64,000 nt of DNA, from contig CALKAM010000105.1 of NCBI GenBank assembly GCA_937983105.1, forward strand, positions 9,038 to 73,037. Direction: 5' to 3'. The translations under genes and the position numbers were made by a program. Source of the DNA: Planifilum sp021793745 (GTDB lineage Bacteria; Bacillota; Bacilli; Thermoactinomycetales; DSM-44946). The notes beneath the pieces were generated by a model. That model was given only the letters and a program-made list of their open reading frames with translations. It had not been told where the DNA came from and ran no database searches. Shown piece by piece: positions 16,512 to 24,434 of this stretch; positions within the stretch are counted from its first letter, which is position 1; each line of letters opens with the position of its first letter.

Positions 16512-16800
16512 CAAAAGACCTCTCATCGCACACCTGCCGCGGGGCAGGTGAGGGACGAGAGGTCTCGTGGTGCCACCCTCAATTTGTCGCAGACTCGCGT
16601 CGGCGACCTCGGCGGGTCGATGACCCTGGGAGATAACGGTCCCACCGATTCGATTTACTTCACCTCCGGTGAAGGAGGGGTTCAATCGAACACTCCGGAG
16701 TGCTCCGCATCAGTCGAACCACCGGTTTCCACCGACCACCGGCTCTCTGAGGGTCCGGTCTGATACTTGGCTCCATCATCGCTTTTACGGTTTGCTCGGC
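16512..16800 (-). promoter_or_regulatory. T-box riboswitch, serine-specific (AGC specifier), with its terminator
   Basis: On the minus strand the conserved T-box AGGGTGGCACCACG lies at 16579-16566. The competing terminator runs from AGACCTCTCG (16565) to CGATGAGAGGTCT followed by TTTT (ends 16512). In stem I, AUCAG pairs with CUGAU, and AAGUA faces GCGGAGCA across the specifier loop. The best specifier is AGC (16704-16702), followed by the usual A, which predicts tRNA-Ser(GCU). The UGGC bulge predicts a G discriminator base. It precedes an aminotransferase and serA. Only the alternative GCA reading (Ala) competes, and it would lack the following A. Confidence 0.92.
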
Positions 16801-16815
16801 TAAAGTTTGATATTT

Positions 16816-16844
16816 ACTGTAGCACGGGTTTTTGACCCTGTCAA
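16816..16844 (-). promoter_or_regulatory. Sigma-A promoter of the T-box/serA operon
   Basis: On the minus strand TTGACA (16844-16839) and TACAGT (16821-16816) are 17 bases apart. The -35 lies only eight bases past the ppa stop codon, so read-through from ppa is also possible. Confidence 0.8.
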
Positions 16845-16851
16845 TATTCCC

Positions 16852-17367
16852 TTATCGAACTTGCGCGTTGGTGCGGGACGCTTCATACCGCTTAATGCAA
16901 TCCTGGTAAAGTTGTTTGGCGAATTGGGCATCCTTCCATCCTTTAATGATCGTTTTCTTGTTTTCCAGGTCCTTGTACACCTGGAAGAAGTGTTCGATTT
17001 CCTTGAGCACATGGGGTGCCACGTCCTCCAGGCTGTGAACCTGATTCCAGCGCGGGTCGTCCACAGGGACGGCCAGGAGCTTTTCATCCTTTCCTTTGTC
17101 GTCGGTCATCAGCAGGACACCGATCACCCGGGATCGGATAACACATCCGGGGAAGGTGGGGAAGGTGGTCAACACGAGAGCGTCCAGGGGATCTCCGTCT
17201 TCGGCCAATGTGCCTTCCAGGTAGCCGTATTCGGCGGGATAATGCATCGGGGAATACAGCACCCGATCCAGGCGAAATACGCCCGCTTCCTTGTCGTATT
17301 CGTATTTGTTTTGGCTTCCAGCCGGAATTTCGATAAACACATCCACGGTCAAAGGCTGTTGTATCAT
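16852..17367 (-). CDS. ppa: Inorganic pyrophosphatase, family I
   Basis: The enzyme hydrolyses pyrophosphate to phosphate and so drives biosynthetic reactions. Family I motifs are clear: the substrate and metal site EIPAGSQNKYEYDKE, YPAEYGYLEGTL, and the signature EDGDPLDALVL with its metal-binding aspartates. At 171 residues it is the usual bacterial length. The ATG follows AAGGAGGATG. B. subtilis relies mainly on a family II enzyme, so a family I Ppa here is a lineage difference. The serA operon promoter begins just past its end. Confidence 0.95.
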   Translation of the reverse strand: MIQQPLTVDVFIEIPAGSQNKYEYDKEAGVFRLDRVLYSPMHYPAEYGYLEGTLAEDGDPLDALVLTTFPTFPGCVIRSRVIGVLLMTDDKGKDEKLLAVPVDDPRWNQVHSLEDVAPHVLKEIEHFFQVYKDLENKKTIIKGWKDAQFAKQLYQDCIKRYEASRTNAQVR

Positions 17368-17532
17368 TGGTCATCCTCCTTGCTGCAGCATAGGGTCCAA
17401 GTTGACAAATCCGGTCAAACGTACATACGCTTTTTGCCAACAATAACATTTTAGTCTCTTTTTCCCGGTGAGGCAAACCGACTTTATGCCATCCTGTGAT
17501 AAAATATCAACAGGATGGAGGGAGGGTGAACC

Positions 17533-17856
17533 TTGTCGGACATGGAGATCCCTTGTATTTCCGCCGAAGATTTTGCTGAGAAGTACCGGTTGGGTCAGCT
17601 TGCGGATCAAACGCTGCTGGATGTGCGGGAGCGGGAAGAGTGGCTAGCGGATCGGCTGGAGGATGCGGTTCATTTTCCCCTGTCGATGTTTCCGCCGCCA
17701 TCGGGAGTGCTGGATCCCCAAAAGCCGATTTACGTGTTTTGTGCGCACGGCATCCGCAGCGTTTATGCGGCTGAGCTGCTTCTCCGCCGGGGCTACCCGC
17801 AGGTGATCCACGTGGAGGGCGGCTTGGCCCGGGTGCGCCGCCTGCTCGAAAAATAA
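17533..17856 (+). CDS. Rhodanese-like sulfurtransferase domain protein
   Basis: This is a single rhodanese domain of 107 residues. The persulfide-carrying cysteine is in the CAHGIRS active-site loop (near residue 75), and the N-terminal LLDVREREEW motif and final HVEGGLAR are typical. Such small cytoplasmic rhodaneses move sulfane sulfur; the partner here is unknown. The TTG start at 17533 follows GGAGGGAGGG; an ATG three codons later is an alternative. It is divergent from ppa and convergent with the ferredoxin gene. Confidence 0.9.
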   Translation: MSDMEIPCISAEDFAEKYRLGQLADQTLLDVREREEWLADRLEDAVHFPLSMFPPPSGVLDPQKPIYVFCAHGIRSVYAAELLLRRGYPQVIHVEGGLARVRRLLEK

Positions 17857-17858
17857 TA

Positions 17859-17880
17859 AAGCTGCTCGGAAAAGAGCAGC
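17859..17880. terminator. Bidirectional terminator between rhodanese and ferredoxin genes
   Basis: AAGCTGCTC pairs perfectly with GAGCAGCTT across a GGAAAA loop. T-rich sequence follows on both strands. Confidence 0.85.
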
Positions 17881-17888
17881 TTCTCTCT

Positions 17889-18098
17889 TCATTCTTCCAC
17901 CTTGATCGATTCCGTCGGGCATCCCTCTTGGGCATCCCGTACATCGTCCCAAAACTCCTCCGGGACATCCGCCGTTCCCGTGTTATCATCCAGGATGACG
18001 TAGGCGATTCCGTCTTCATCGTAGTCGTATACGTCCGGTGCGGCCGCTCCACAGGCTCCGCAGGCGATGCATGTATCTTGATCTACCCATGTTCGCAT
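17889..18098 (-). CDS. fer: 4Fe-4S ferredoxin
   Basis: This is a 69-residue single-cluster ferredoxin of the Bacillus/Geobacillus type. Cluster ligands are C-x2-C-x2-C in CIACGACGAAAP and the remote cysteine in GCPTESI; the acidic core YDYDEDG is characteristic. It is a low-potential electron carrier for unidentified partners. The ATG at 18098 lies after GGGAGGC; an upstream in-frame ATG lacks a ribosome binding site. In B. subtilis fer also neighbours serA, but the recQ and ypbB genes normally next to it are absent. Confidence 0.95.
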   Translation of the reverse strand: MRTWVDQDTCIACGACGAAAPDVYDYDEDGIAYVILDDNTGTADVPEEFWDDVRDAQEGCPTESIKVEE

Positions 18099-18119
18099 GG
18101 CTAAGCCTCCCGTTATGAA

Positions 18120-18149
18120 TTGCAACAATGCCACACCTCATTGTAGAAT
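18120..18149 (+). promoter_or_regulatory. Possible promoter of the CPBP protease gene
   Basis: TTGCAA (18120-18125) and TAGAAT (18144-18149) are separated by 18 bases in the gap between divergent fer and the CPBP gene. Confidence 0.45.
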
Positions 18150-18182
18150 GATTCCCTGTATTTTGCAAGGGAGAGAGGAAAG

Positions 18183-18776
18183 ATGGAAGATTCCGAAGGA
18201 AAGACCGGCTTGACAGACCGGTCGCTGCTTTTCAACCTCTACGCATCCCAGCTGTTGGTGTTGGTGCTGGCCGTCCTCCTCCTTCTTTTTCAGGGAAGGC
18301 TGTCCGTGGATCTTTTCCTCTGGCGGGAGCGCGCCCTTTGGGTTTCCGGGGCATTGGTGGGGCTGGCGGTGGTGGGGCTGGAACTTTTCTTGGCGTCGGT
18401 GCTCCCTCCCCAGTGGTTTGACGACGGCGGGATCAACCGGCAACTGTTTAGGCGTCGCTCCCTTTTGCACATCGCCTGGATCGCCCTGCTGGTTTCGGTG
18501 GCGGAGGAAATGCTGTTTCGGGGAGCGGTTCAGCATTGGCTGGGGGTATGGGGAACCAGCCTGCTTTTTACGCTGATCCATTTTCGATATCTCCATCGGT
18601 GGGTGATGGTATCCCTGGTATTTATCATCAGCGTCGCCCTCGGTTGGTTGGTCGAGTGGAGCGGGACGCTGACCCCGGCGGTGGTCGCTCACTTTGTCAT
18701 CGATTTTGTGATGGGGATTTTGATCCGGTTCAACAAGGTCCCCGGGATCGATCCGGGTTCGGGAGGGGAGGCATGA
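18183..18776 (+). CDS. CPBP family intramembrane metalloprotease (YpbD-like)
   Basis: This is an integral membrane protein of 197 residues with about six helices. Abi/CPBP motifs are present: the EEMLFRG pair of glutamates near residue 105, the FTLIHFR histidine and a third motif at HFVIDF. In the family these form a metal-dependent glutamyl protease resembling Rce1. Position next to fer and serA matches ypbD in B. subtilis. The substrate is unknown. Confidence 0.88.
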   Translation: MEDSEGKTGLTDRSLLFNLYASQLLVLVLAVLLLLFQGRLSVDLFLWRERALWVSGALVGLAVVGLELFLASVLPPQWFDDGGINRQLFRRRSLLHIAWIALLVSVAEEMLFRGAVQHWLGVWGTSLLFTLIHFRYLHRWVMVSLVFIISVALGWLVEWSGTLTPAVVAHFVIDFVMGILIRFNKVPGIDPGSGGEA

Positions 18777-18830
18777 CCGGCGAAGCCGCTGCATAGGCTG
18801 GGATAAGGCAATGGACGGGGGGCTTGAGCG

Positions 18831-19217
18831 ATGTCCCGTCACCGGCTCGTTGTGGATCCCCTGCTCACTTGGCTCCTTGCGGGTACAGCCCTTCAGGTGA
18901 TGCCCAAACCGGCTTTGGCTTCAACTGCATGGCGGTATCTCTCCGTTGATTTTCCGGTGTTCCTGGTTTTATGGACCCTCTGCTTCCATTTTCTTTTCCG
19001 CTCCGCCGTGAGGGGAATGGGCGGATTGGCAGAGCTGCCCTTGCCGATCACCCACCGGAATCGGTTGCGGTATGCAATTCCGGCGGTGTCCGGGATCCTG
19101 CTGCTCCTATTTCTGTTTTCCCAAGCACCGGCATATACCGCATTCGGAACGCTTTTTTTCGGAGGAAGGGAAGTTCGGCACTGGATCCGGAAAAGAAAAG
19201 CCGGTTTTTCGGGGTAG
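18831..19217 (+). CDS. Hypothetical membrane protein
   Basis: I do not recognise this 128-residue product. It has hydrophobic segments near residues 12-30, 40-60 and 83-107 and a very basic C-terminus (RHWIRKRK). An ATG at 18831 follows GGGGGGCTTGAG. It lies 54 bases downstream of the CPBP gene on the same strand and is followed by a strong hairpin terminator, so co-transcription is likely. Codon use resembles its neighbours. Confidence 0.6.
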   Translation: MSRHRLVVDPLLTWLLAGTALQVMPKPALASTAWRYLSVDFPVFLVLWTLCFHFLFRSAVRGMGGLAELPLPITHRNRLRYAIPAVSGILLLLFLFSQAPAYTAFGTLFFGGREVRHWIRKRKAGFSG

Positions 19218-19234
19218 CTTGTCCTCGGGAGGAA

Positions 19235-19269
19235 GGGAGTCCGGCGGTCTTCGGTTCCGCCGCACTCCC
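19235..19269. terminator. Hairpin between convergent genes
   Basis: GGGAGTCCGGCGG pairs with CCGCCGCACTCCC with one mismatch. It lies between convergent genes; only short T-rich stretches follow. Confidence 0.6.
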
Positions 19270-19308
19270 TTCGGCAAAGGGCCGCCTCACGGGATCGGGT
19301 GGACCAGT

Positions 19309-19794
19309 TTACGATCGAAGCACCCGGAGGGCCCGGGCGACTTTTCTGGCGAACACAATGGGGTTTTCTACCGACTCGAAATGGATGTAGAACAGGCGGG
19401 GGTTTTCAAACAACCAGTGATTGTGCAGGGCCGTGACGAGAATGCCCTGTTTCCGGAGGGCCGAGATAAAGGGGTTGATTTCTCTTTGCAAAATCACCGT
19501 CTCCCCCAGGTTCAGCGCCCGACCCTGTCGATCCAGGCTTTCGAAGCTGAAGAATGTCGGCAGAACGAGGGGAGAGCGGCTGCGACGTCTCAAGATCGTG
19601 ACCGGAATGTTCCGAAATCGCTGAATGAAGCAAACGCCGTTGCTGACGCTCGGGGATCCGTTTACGATTCTTGCAAATTGGCGGCAGAGCCGGTCCAGCG
19701 CATGTCCTTTCTTTGTACGCAAGGGCTGGCCTCCTTCATCTTTTTTCACCATCACCATATGTACATTCCGGACTTGATGCTTTCGTTCAAACAC
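19309..19794 (-). CDS. DUF1259 (LppY/LpqO) domain protein
   Basis: The C-terminal half carries the DUF1259 signature LGETVILQREINPFISAL, followed by GILVTALHNHWLFENPRL and FYIHFES. The family is otherwise known from actinobacterial LppY/LpqO lipoproteins, where the domain is often duplicated. This 161-residue copy has one domain and no signal peptide. The start is unclear: the GTG at 19794 has no good ribosome binding site, and an ATG at 19758 is equally possible. The promoter of the tRNA cluster lies just beyond its start, on the opposite strand. Function is unknown. Confidence 0.7.
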   Translation of the reverse strand: MFERKHQVRNVHMVMVKKDEGGQPLRTKKGHALDRLCRQFARIVNGSPSVSNGVCFIQRFRNIPVTILRRRSRSPLVLPTFFSFESLDRQGRALNLGETVILQREINPFISALRKQGILVTALHNHWLFENPRLFYIHFESVENPIVFARKVARALRVLRS

Positions 19795-19841
19795 CTATTT
19801 ATCAAAATGTGGGCGCGGGTGTTTTGCCATCCATTGGCCCC

Positions 19842-19871
19842 TTGACAGCTTCACAGCTCCTGTATTATGAT
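19842..19871 (+). promoter_or_regulatory. Promoter of the tRNA cluster
   Basis: Consensus TTGACA (19842-19847) and TATGAT (19866-19871) are separated by 18 bases, 25 bases before the first tRNA. Confidence 0.8.
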
Positions 19872-19896
19872 AATAATCGCATCGGTTCTGCGGCGC

Positions 19897-19989
19897 GGAG
19901 AGATACCCAAGTGGCCGAAGGGGACGGTTTGCTAAACCGTTAGGGGGCCGAACGGCCCCGCGCGGGTTCGAATCCCGCTCTCTCCGCCA
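19897..19989 (+). tRNA. tRNA-Ser(GCU)
   Basis: A 93-nt gene with a long variable arm. Acceptor GGAGAGA pairs with TCTCTCC, followed by discriminator G and an encoded CCA. The anticodon loop reads TTTGCTAA (GCU), decoding AGC and AGU. It matches both the AGC specifier and the UGGC bulge of the T-box at 16512-16800. Confidence 0.97.
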
Positions 19990-20047
19990 GGAAACGGGAA
20001 GGACGTTCCGTCGATGGCGGATCGTCCTCCCTCATTTCAAAGGATGT

Positions 20048-20124
20048 GGCGGCGTAGCTCAGTTGGCTAGAGCGTACGGTTCATACCCGTAAGGTCGGGG
20101 GTTCGAGGCCCTCCGCCGCTACCA
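20048..20124 (+). tRNA. tRNA-Met(CAU), elongator
   Basis: A 77-nt gene with acceptor GGCGGCG/CGCCGCT (terminal G-U), anticodon CAT in GGTTCATACC and encoded ACCA. The sequence resembles Bacillus elongator tRNA-Met, not the initiator, which would have an unpaired first position and three G-C pairs in the anticodon stem. Confidence 0.95.
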
Positions 20125-20130
20125 AGGTGC

Positions 20131-20204
20131 AGGGGCGTAGTTTAATGGTAGAACAGAGGTCTCCAAAACCTCCAGTGCGGGTTCGATTCCTGCCGCCCCT
20201 GCCA
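20131..20204 (+). tRNA. tRNA-Trp(CCA)
   Basis: A 74-nt gene with acceptor AGGGGCG/CGCCCCT, discriminator G, encoded CCA and anticodon loop TCTCCAAA. It starts six bases after tRNA-Met. Confidence 0.97.
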
Positions 20205-20212
20205 ATTCATAT

Positions 20213-20286
20213 GGGGGCATAGCCAAGTGGTAAGGCACGGGACTGCAAATCCCTTATCCCCGGTTCGAATCCGGGTGCCCCCTCCA
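20213..20286 (+). tRNA. tRNA-Cys(GCA)
   Basis: A 74-nt gene with acceptor GGGGGCA/TGCCCCC, discriminator T, encoded CCA and anticodon loop CTGCAAA. Last of the four-gene cluster. Confidence 0.97.
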
Positions 20287-20302
20287 AAACGACTGTAGCG
20301 AT

Positions 20303-20330
20303 ACCCCTGGATGCAGGGTTCTTTTTTATT
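20303..20330 (+). terminator. Terminator of the tRNA cluster
   Basis: CCCTG (20305-20309) pairs with CAGGG (20314-20318), followed by TTCTTTTTTATT. A second perfect palindrome (CGAGGGAA/TTCCCTCG, 20337-20355) follows without a T-tract. Confidence 0.8.
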
Positions 20331-20492
20331 TTCTCCGAGGGAAAAATTCCCTCGATACTCCGGGTGAAAAAGTGGACAGCCTTGGTGTATCCTTTTATTA
20401 AAGGAAGAAAAATAGGAAATCGGATGCGGAACGAAAGGGGAGATCCTCTCATACGCTGTAGTGAAGAGGTCTCCAGCGAGGAGGGGTAAGCC

Positions 20493-21080
20493 ATGCGTGT
20501 CGAGCGATTGGGTCGGGATAAAATCCGCTTCTACCTCTCGATGGATGACCTGGTGGAACGCGGTATTGAAAAGGAGGACATGTGGCAAGACATCCCGAAA
20601 GTACACGAACTCTTCAACGAAATGATGGAGCAGGCGTATCGGGAATTGGGTTTTGAGATTGCAGGACCCGTTGCGGTGGAAGTGTTTGCTCTTCCGGCTC
20701 AGGGAATGGTCGTCATCGTCACGCGGGGGCGTCCGTCTGCCCACTCCGAGGAGTTCGACGATGAAGACATCTACGAACTGGAGGTTACCTTGGAGGAAAG
20801 CGATCAGATCATCTTCCGGTTTGCCGATTTCGAGGACCTCGTACAAGCGGCGATACGCATGCACCCACTCGTGGAGCGTGAAGGAAAGGTTTATGCCTAT
20901 CAGGGACAATATTTCCTGGTCTTTGATGAGGATGTAAAAACCAAGAATTTGGACGCCTTAGTGGCGATTCTTTCCGAATACGGGGAAGCTTCTACGCTGA
21001 CCGAACATGTGTTGATGGAATACGGGACCCAGGTTTTGGGGGAAGATGCCGTTCACCGGCTCGTTCAATATTTCTCCTGA
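20493..21080 (+). CDS. mecA: Adaptor protein MecA/YpbH family
   Basis: MecA-type adaptors deliver substrates to the ClpC unfoldase; MecA targets ComK and YpbH is its paralogue. The N-terminal substrate-binding segment MRVERLGRDKIRFYLS is clear, an acidic linker (SEEFDDEDIYELE) spans about residues 85-100, and the C-terminal ClpC-binding domain ends in GTQVLGEDAVHRLVQYF. At 195 residues it is slightly shorter than B. subtilis MecA. Position near gudB and ypdA favours the ypbH orthologue, but the sequence alone does not separate the two. The ATG follows GAGGAGGGG. Confidence 0.9.
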   Translation: MRVERLGRDKIRFYLSMDDLVERGIEKEDMWQDIPKVHELFNEMMEQAYRELGFEIAGPVAVEVFALPAQGMVVIVTRGRPSAHSEEFDDEDIYELEVTLEESDQIIFRFADFEDLVQAAIRMHPLVEREGKVYAYQGQYFLVFDEDVKTKNLDALVAILSEYGEASTLTEHVLMEYGTQVLGEDAVHRLVQYFS

Positions 21081-21088
21081 TCAGAAAG

Positions 21089-21106
21089 CCGCGCCATGGG
21101 GCGCGG
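21089..21106. terminator. Hairpin between convergent mecA and bshB2-like genes
   Basis: CCGCGCC pairs perfectly with GGCGCGG across an ATGG loop and abuts the stop of the minus-strand gene. TTATAT follows on the plus strand. Confidence 0.65.
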
Positions 21107-21841
21107 TTATATGATTTCCGATCGAAACCAGTCATCGGAGCGGGTCGTCCCGCGAACGGGCTGTCCCCTGTGGATGACCAGTTGGAAATATTCCTTTCGC
21201 CGGAGCTGTTCCAGCTTTCCTTCGAGGACGCCGGGAAATACGCGCTCGATGGAGGCTTTCTGGGTCCGGTGTTGACGGAGCGCTTCGGCGATGCGCCGCC
21301 GATAAGGGGTCACATCGATCGCTGCGGTGATCTGCTCGTCGTCGGTTGCGTGAACCGGACGCGGCATTGTGCGGGTGACCGATTTCGGAATGGCGACGTA
21401 GTACAGGGAGGTGAATGCCCTCCGATCGCTCTCCAATACGGCCTGCAGCGCGGCTTTTTGAATTGCCCGGTGATCCGGATGGCCGGAGATTCCGTGGGGC
21501 GGAAAGGTGATGATCACATCGGGTTTGATGCTTTCTATGACGGAACCGATATCCCTGGACAGCATCCCCTCCGGCAGGTCCTTCAGCCGACCGTCCCCGT
21601 GATCCCGGAGAATGATGCGATCCAATCCCAAGATTTCGCCGGCCCGTTTCAATTCTTCAGTCCGGACGTCTCCCAGCTCTTCCGGTGCGCAAACCCCTGC
21701 GGTTTTCCCCGCTTCGCCCCGGGTGGCGCAGTAGAGTACGAGACGGGTATTCCCTTGATCGGCGTATCGGGCGATGGAACCGCCGCAGGTGAAGGTTTCG
21801 TCATCGGGATGGGCAAAGGCGAACAATACGGTACGGGACAT
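21107..21841 (-). CDS. bshB2: PIG-L family deacetylase, probable bacillithiol biosynthesis BshB2
   Basis: The protein is a zinc-dependent N-acetylglucosaminyl deacetylase of 244 residues with the metal-binding motifs AHPDDE near residue 10 and HPDHRA near residue 118. In bacilli such enzymes deacetylate GlcNAc-malate for bacillithiol or the bacillithiol conjugate. The nearby ypdA-type bacillithiol disulfide reductase supports that role, but related deacetylases act on other sugars. The ATG at 21841 follows GGAGAGGAGG; the upstream in-frame ATG at 21901 does not. Confidence 0.82.
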   Translation of the reverse strand: MSRTVLFAFAHPDDETFTCGGSIARYADQGNTRLVLYCATRGEAGKTAGVCAPEELGDVRTEELKRAGEILGLDRIILRDHGDGRLKDLPEGMLSRDIGSVIESIKPDVIITFPPHGISGHPDHRAIQKAALQAVLESDRRAFTSLYYVAIPKSVTRTMPRPVHATDDEQITAAIDVTPYRRRIAEALRQHRTQKASIERVFPGVLEGKLEQLRRKEYFQLVIHRGQPVRGTTRSDDWFRSEII

Positions 21842-22003
21842 GAAAGGCCTCCTCTCCGAAACGGCATACGAGGTGACGTGCCATTTCTCCATTTCCAACA
21901 ATCATTATACTCTACTTCCCTTCAGGCAGTGTTCTTTTTTGAACAACTGGTGTATACTTGGTAATGGACTGATTGGGATCATATATTTTGGGGTGGTTAA
22001 AAG

Positions 22004-23290
22004 ATGGCACAGCAAACGGAAGAAACCGAAAAACAGGCGCTTCCGGAAAGTGAAGAGACGGATGTCCTCGCATCGACGCAGACGGTGATCAAGCGGGCAC
22101 TCGATAAATTGGGTTATCCCGAGCACGTGTATGAATTGCTGAAGGAGCCGCTGCGGACATTGACGGTTCGCATCCCCGTCCGCATGGACGACGGCAGCGT
22201 CAAGGTGTTCACCGGCTACCGGGCGCAACACAACGATGCGGTGGGTCCCACCAAAGGAGGCGTACGGTTTCATCCGGATGTTACTGAAGATGAAGTGAAA
22301 GCGCTTGCAATTTGGATGAGCATCAAAGCGGGAATTGTGGACTTGCCCTACGGCGGGGGCAAGGGGGGGATCGTCTGCGATCCGCGCCAGTTGTCTTTCC
22401 GCGAGCTGGAGCGGCTGTCCCGGGGCTATGTCCGGGCCATCAGCCAGATTGTCGGACCGACCAAGGATATTCCTGCCCCGGACGTGTTTACCAACTCGCA
22501 GATCATGGCATGGATGCTGGATGAATACAGTCGGATCCGAGAGTTTGATTCCCCGGCGTTCATTACCGGAAAGCCGCTGGTGTTGGGCGGTTCCCGGGGG
22601 CGTGAAACCGCCACGGCCAAAGGGGTCACCATCATGATTCGAGAGGCGGCCAAGCGTCGGAACCTGGATCTGAAGGATGCAAGGGTGGTCATCCAAGGAT
22701 TCGGCAATGCCGGCAGCTTCCTGGCGAAGTTTATGAGCGATGCGGGTGCCAAGGTAATCGGCATTTCCGACGTGTACGGCGGCTTGTATGACGAAAACGG
22801 CTTGGATATCGATTATTTGTTGGATCGCAGGGACTCCTTCGGAACGGTGACCCGCCTCTTTAAGGATACCATTACCAACCAGGAGCTGCTGGAGCTGGAT
22901 TGTGACATTCTCGTCCCGGCTGCCGTATCCAACCAAATCACCGCCGCCAATGCGCATCGCATCCGGGCGGATATCCTGGTGGAGGCGGCCAACGGGCCGA
23001 CGACCCTGGAGGCGACCCGCATCTTGAGCGAACGGGGGATTCTGCTGGTGCCGGATGTGTTGGCCAGCGCCGGCGGGGTTACCGTTTCCTACTTTGAGTG
23101 GGTTCAAAACAACCAGGGGTATTATTGGTCGGAGGAAGAAGTGGAGCGCAAGCTGGAAGAGACCATGGTCAGTGCTTTTGATAACGTATACAACCTGGCC
23201 CGTTCGCGGAATGTGGACATGCGGTTGGCCGCCTACATGGTCGGCGTTCGCAAAATGGCGGAGGCCTCCCGCTTTCGCGGTTGGGCATAG
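22004..23290 (+). CDS. gudB: NAD-specific glutamate dehydrogenase
   Basis: The enzyme oxidatively deaminates glutamate to 2-oxoglutarate. The 428-residue sequence has the substrate lysine in GPTKGGVRFHP, the catalytic lysine segment PYGGGKGGIVCDPR near residue 115, and the nucleotide-binding VIQGFGNAGSF. It carries no insertion in the catalytic region, so it looks active, unlike the cryptic GudB of laboratory B. subtilis. The gudB-ypdA order is conserved with B. subtilis. RocG is the close alternative name; position favours GudB. Confidence 0.94.
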   Translation: MAQQTEETEKQALPESEETDVLASTQTVIKRALDKLGYPEHVYELLKEPLRTLTVRIPVRMDDGSVKVFTGYRAQHNDAVGPTKGGVRFHPDVTEDEVKALAIWMSIKAGIVDLPYGGGKGGIVCDPRQLSFRELERLSRGYVRAISQIVGPTKDIPAPDVFTNSQIMAWMLDEYSRIREFDSPAFITGKPLVLGGSRGRETATAKGVTIMIREAAKRRNLDLKDARVVIQGFGNAGSFLAKFMSDAGAKVIGISDVYGGLYDENGLDIDYLLDRRDSFGTVTRLFKDTITNQELLELDCDILVPAAVSNQITAANAHRIRADILVEAANGPTTLEATRILSERGILLVPDVLASAGGVTVSYFEWVQNNQGYYWSEEEVERKLEETMVSAFDNVYNLARSRNVDMRLAAYMVGVRKMAEASRFRGWA

Positions 23291-23340
23291 TTGGGTTATA
23301 ATAAATCCGGGGCGTCCCGCCCGGGACGTCATTTCCCAGA

Positions 23341-23369
23341 AAAAGCACCCTGTTTTAAGGGTGTTTTTT
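23341..23369 (+). terminator. Terminator after gudB
   Basis: CACCCT (23346-23351) and AGGGTG (23358-23363) pair, flanked by A and T runs. Confidence 0.85.
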
Positions 23370-23391
23370 CTGTGGCGATGGAGGGATATCG

Positions 23392-24384
23392 ATGTACGAT
23401 CCAATTATTGTCGGTGCCGGACCCTGTGGATTGTCGGCGGCGATCGAAGCGAAAAAACGGGGGATGAATCCCCTGGTGATCGAAAAGGGTTGCCTGGTCA
23501 ATTCGATTTATCATTTTCCGACCAACATGCAATTTTTCAGTACGCCGGAACTGTTGGAGATCGGTGGAATTCCCTTTGTCACCGCCGGGGAAAAGCCGGT
23601 TCGCACGGAAGCGTTGAATTATTACCGGGCGGTGACGAAAAAGTACGCGTTGAAGGTACACACCTATGAAAAGGTGATCCGGGCGGAAAAGACGGAGGAC
23701 GGTTTCTCCGTATTCACCGAAACGAGAGACGGCGGGGAAAACCGCTATCAAGCCCCTCATCTCGTCATAGCCACCGGCTATTATGACAATCCCAACCGAA
23801 TGGACATTCCCGGCGAGGATTTGCCGAAGGTCCATCATTATTTCCGCGAGGCACATCCGTACGCCGATATGGAGGTGCTGGTGATCGGCGGAAAAAACTC
23901 CGCCGTGGAAGCGGCGCTGGAGCTCCATCGGGTTGGAGCCCGGGTGACGATGGCTTACCGCCGGGGTGCTTTTACGGAGAGTGTGAAGGCGTGGGTGAAA
24001 CCGGTGATTGAAAGCGCCATTAATAAGGGGTGGGTTCGCATGTATTGGAATACGGAAGTGAAAGAGATCCACCCGGACTACGTGGTGCTGGAGCAGGAGG
24101 GGCGCGCATTTACCCTTCCCAACGATGTGGTGTTTGCCATGACCGGATACCGGCCGGATTTTTCGATACTCCAGCGGTTGGGCGTCTCGATCGATCCGGA
24201 GACGGGAGCGCCGGTTCATGATCCGGATACGATGGAAACCGATGTTCCGGGATTATACATCGCCGGTGTGATCGCCGCCGGACACGACGCCAATTCGATT
24301 TTCATCGAAAACGGACGCTTTCACGGGGAAAGGATCGCTCAGCATCTGGAGGCGGGACAATCGAGCAAGGGGAATCCATATTAA
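23392..24384 (+). CDS. ypdA: YpdA family bacillithiol disulfide reductase
   Basis: This FAD-dependent oxidoreductase reduces oxidised bacillithiol with NADPH. It shows the FAD-binding VGAGPCGLSAAIEAKK at residues 5-20, with the cysteine expected in the family, the second Rossmann motif VIGGKNSAVEAALEL near 165, and the FAD-binding end segment GLYIAGVIAAGHDANSIF. The length of 330 residues is typical. It occurs with a BshB-type deacetylase 1.5 kb away, consistent with a bacillithiol-using organism. The start follows GATGGAGGG. Confidence 0.93.
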   Translation: MYDPIIVGAGPCGLSAAIEAKKRGMNPLVIEKGCLVNSIYHFPTNMQFFSTPELLEIGGIPFVTAGEKPVRTEALNYYRAVTKKYALKVHTYEKVIRAEKTEDGFSVFTETRDGGENRYQAPHLVIATGYYDNPNRMDIPGEDLPKVHHYFREAHPYADMEVLVIGGKNSAVEAALELHRVGARVTMAYRRGAFTESVKAWVKPVIESAINKGWVRMYWNTEVKEIHPDYVVLEQEGRAFTLPNDVVFAMTGYRPDFSILQRLGVSIDPETGAPVHDPDTMETDVPGLYIAGVIAAGHDANSIFIENGRFHGERIAQHLEAGQSSKGNPY

Positions 24385-24434
24385 ATCGGACTTGTTTCGT
24401 CAAAACTAAACAATGTCGAGAGGAGCGGATGCAC

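Noticed and set aside
16480..16533. Longer start for the class V aminotransferase at 16533
   Set aside because: It would place the start codon within the T-box terminator; the ATG at 16479 has a strong ribosome binding site.
20142..20909. Minus-strand frame covering tRNA-Trp and tRNA-Cys
   Set aside because: It crosses two tRNA genes and is antisense to mecA.
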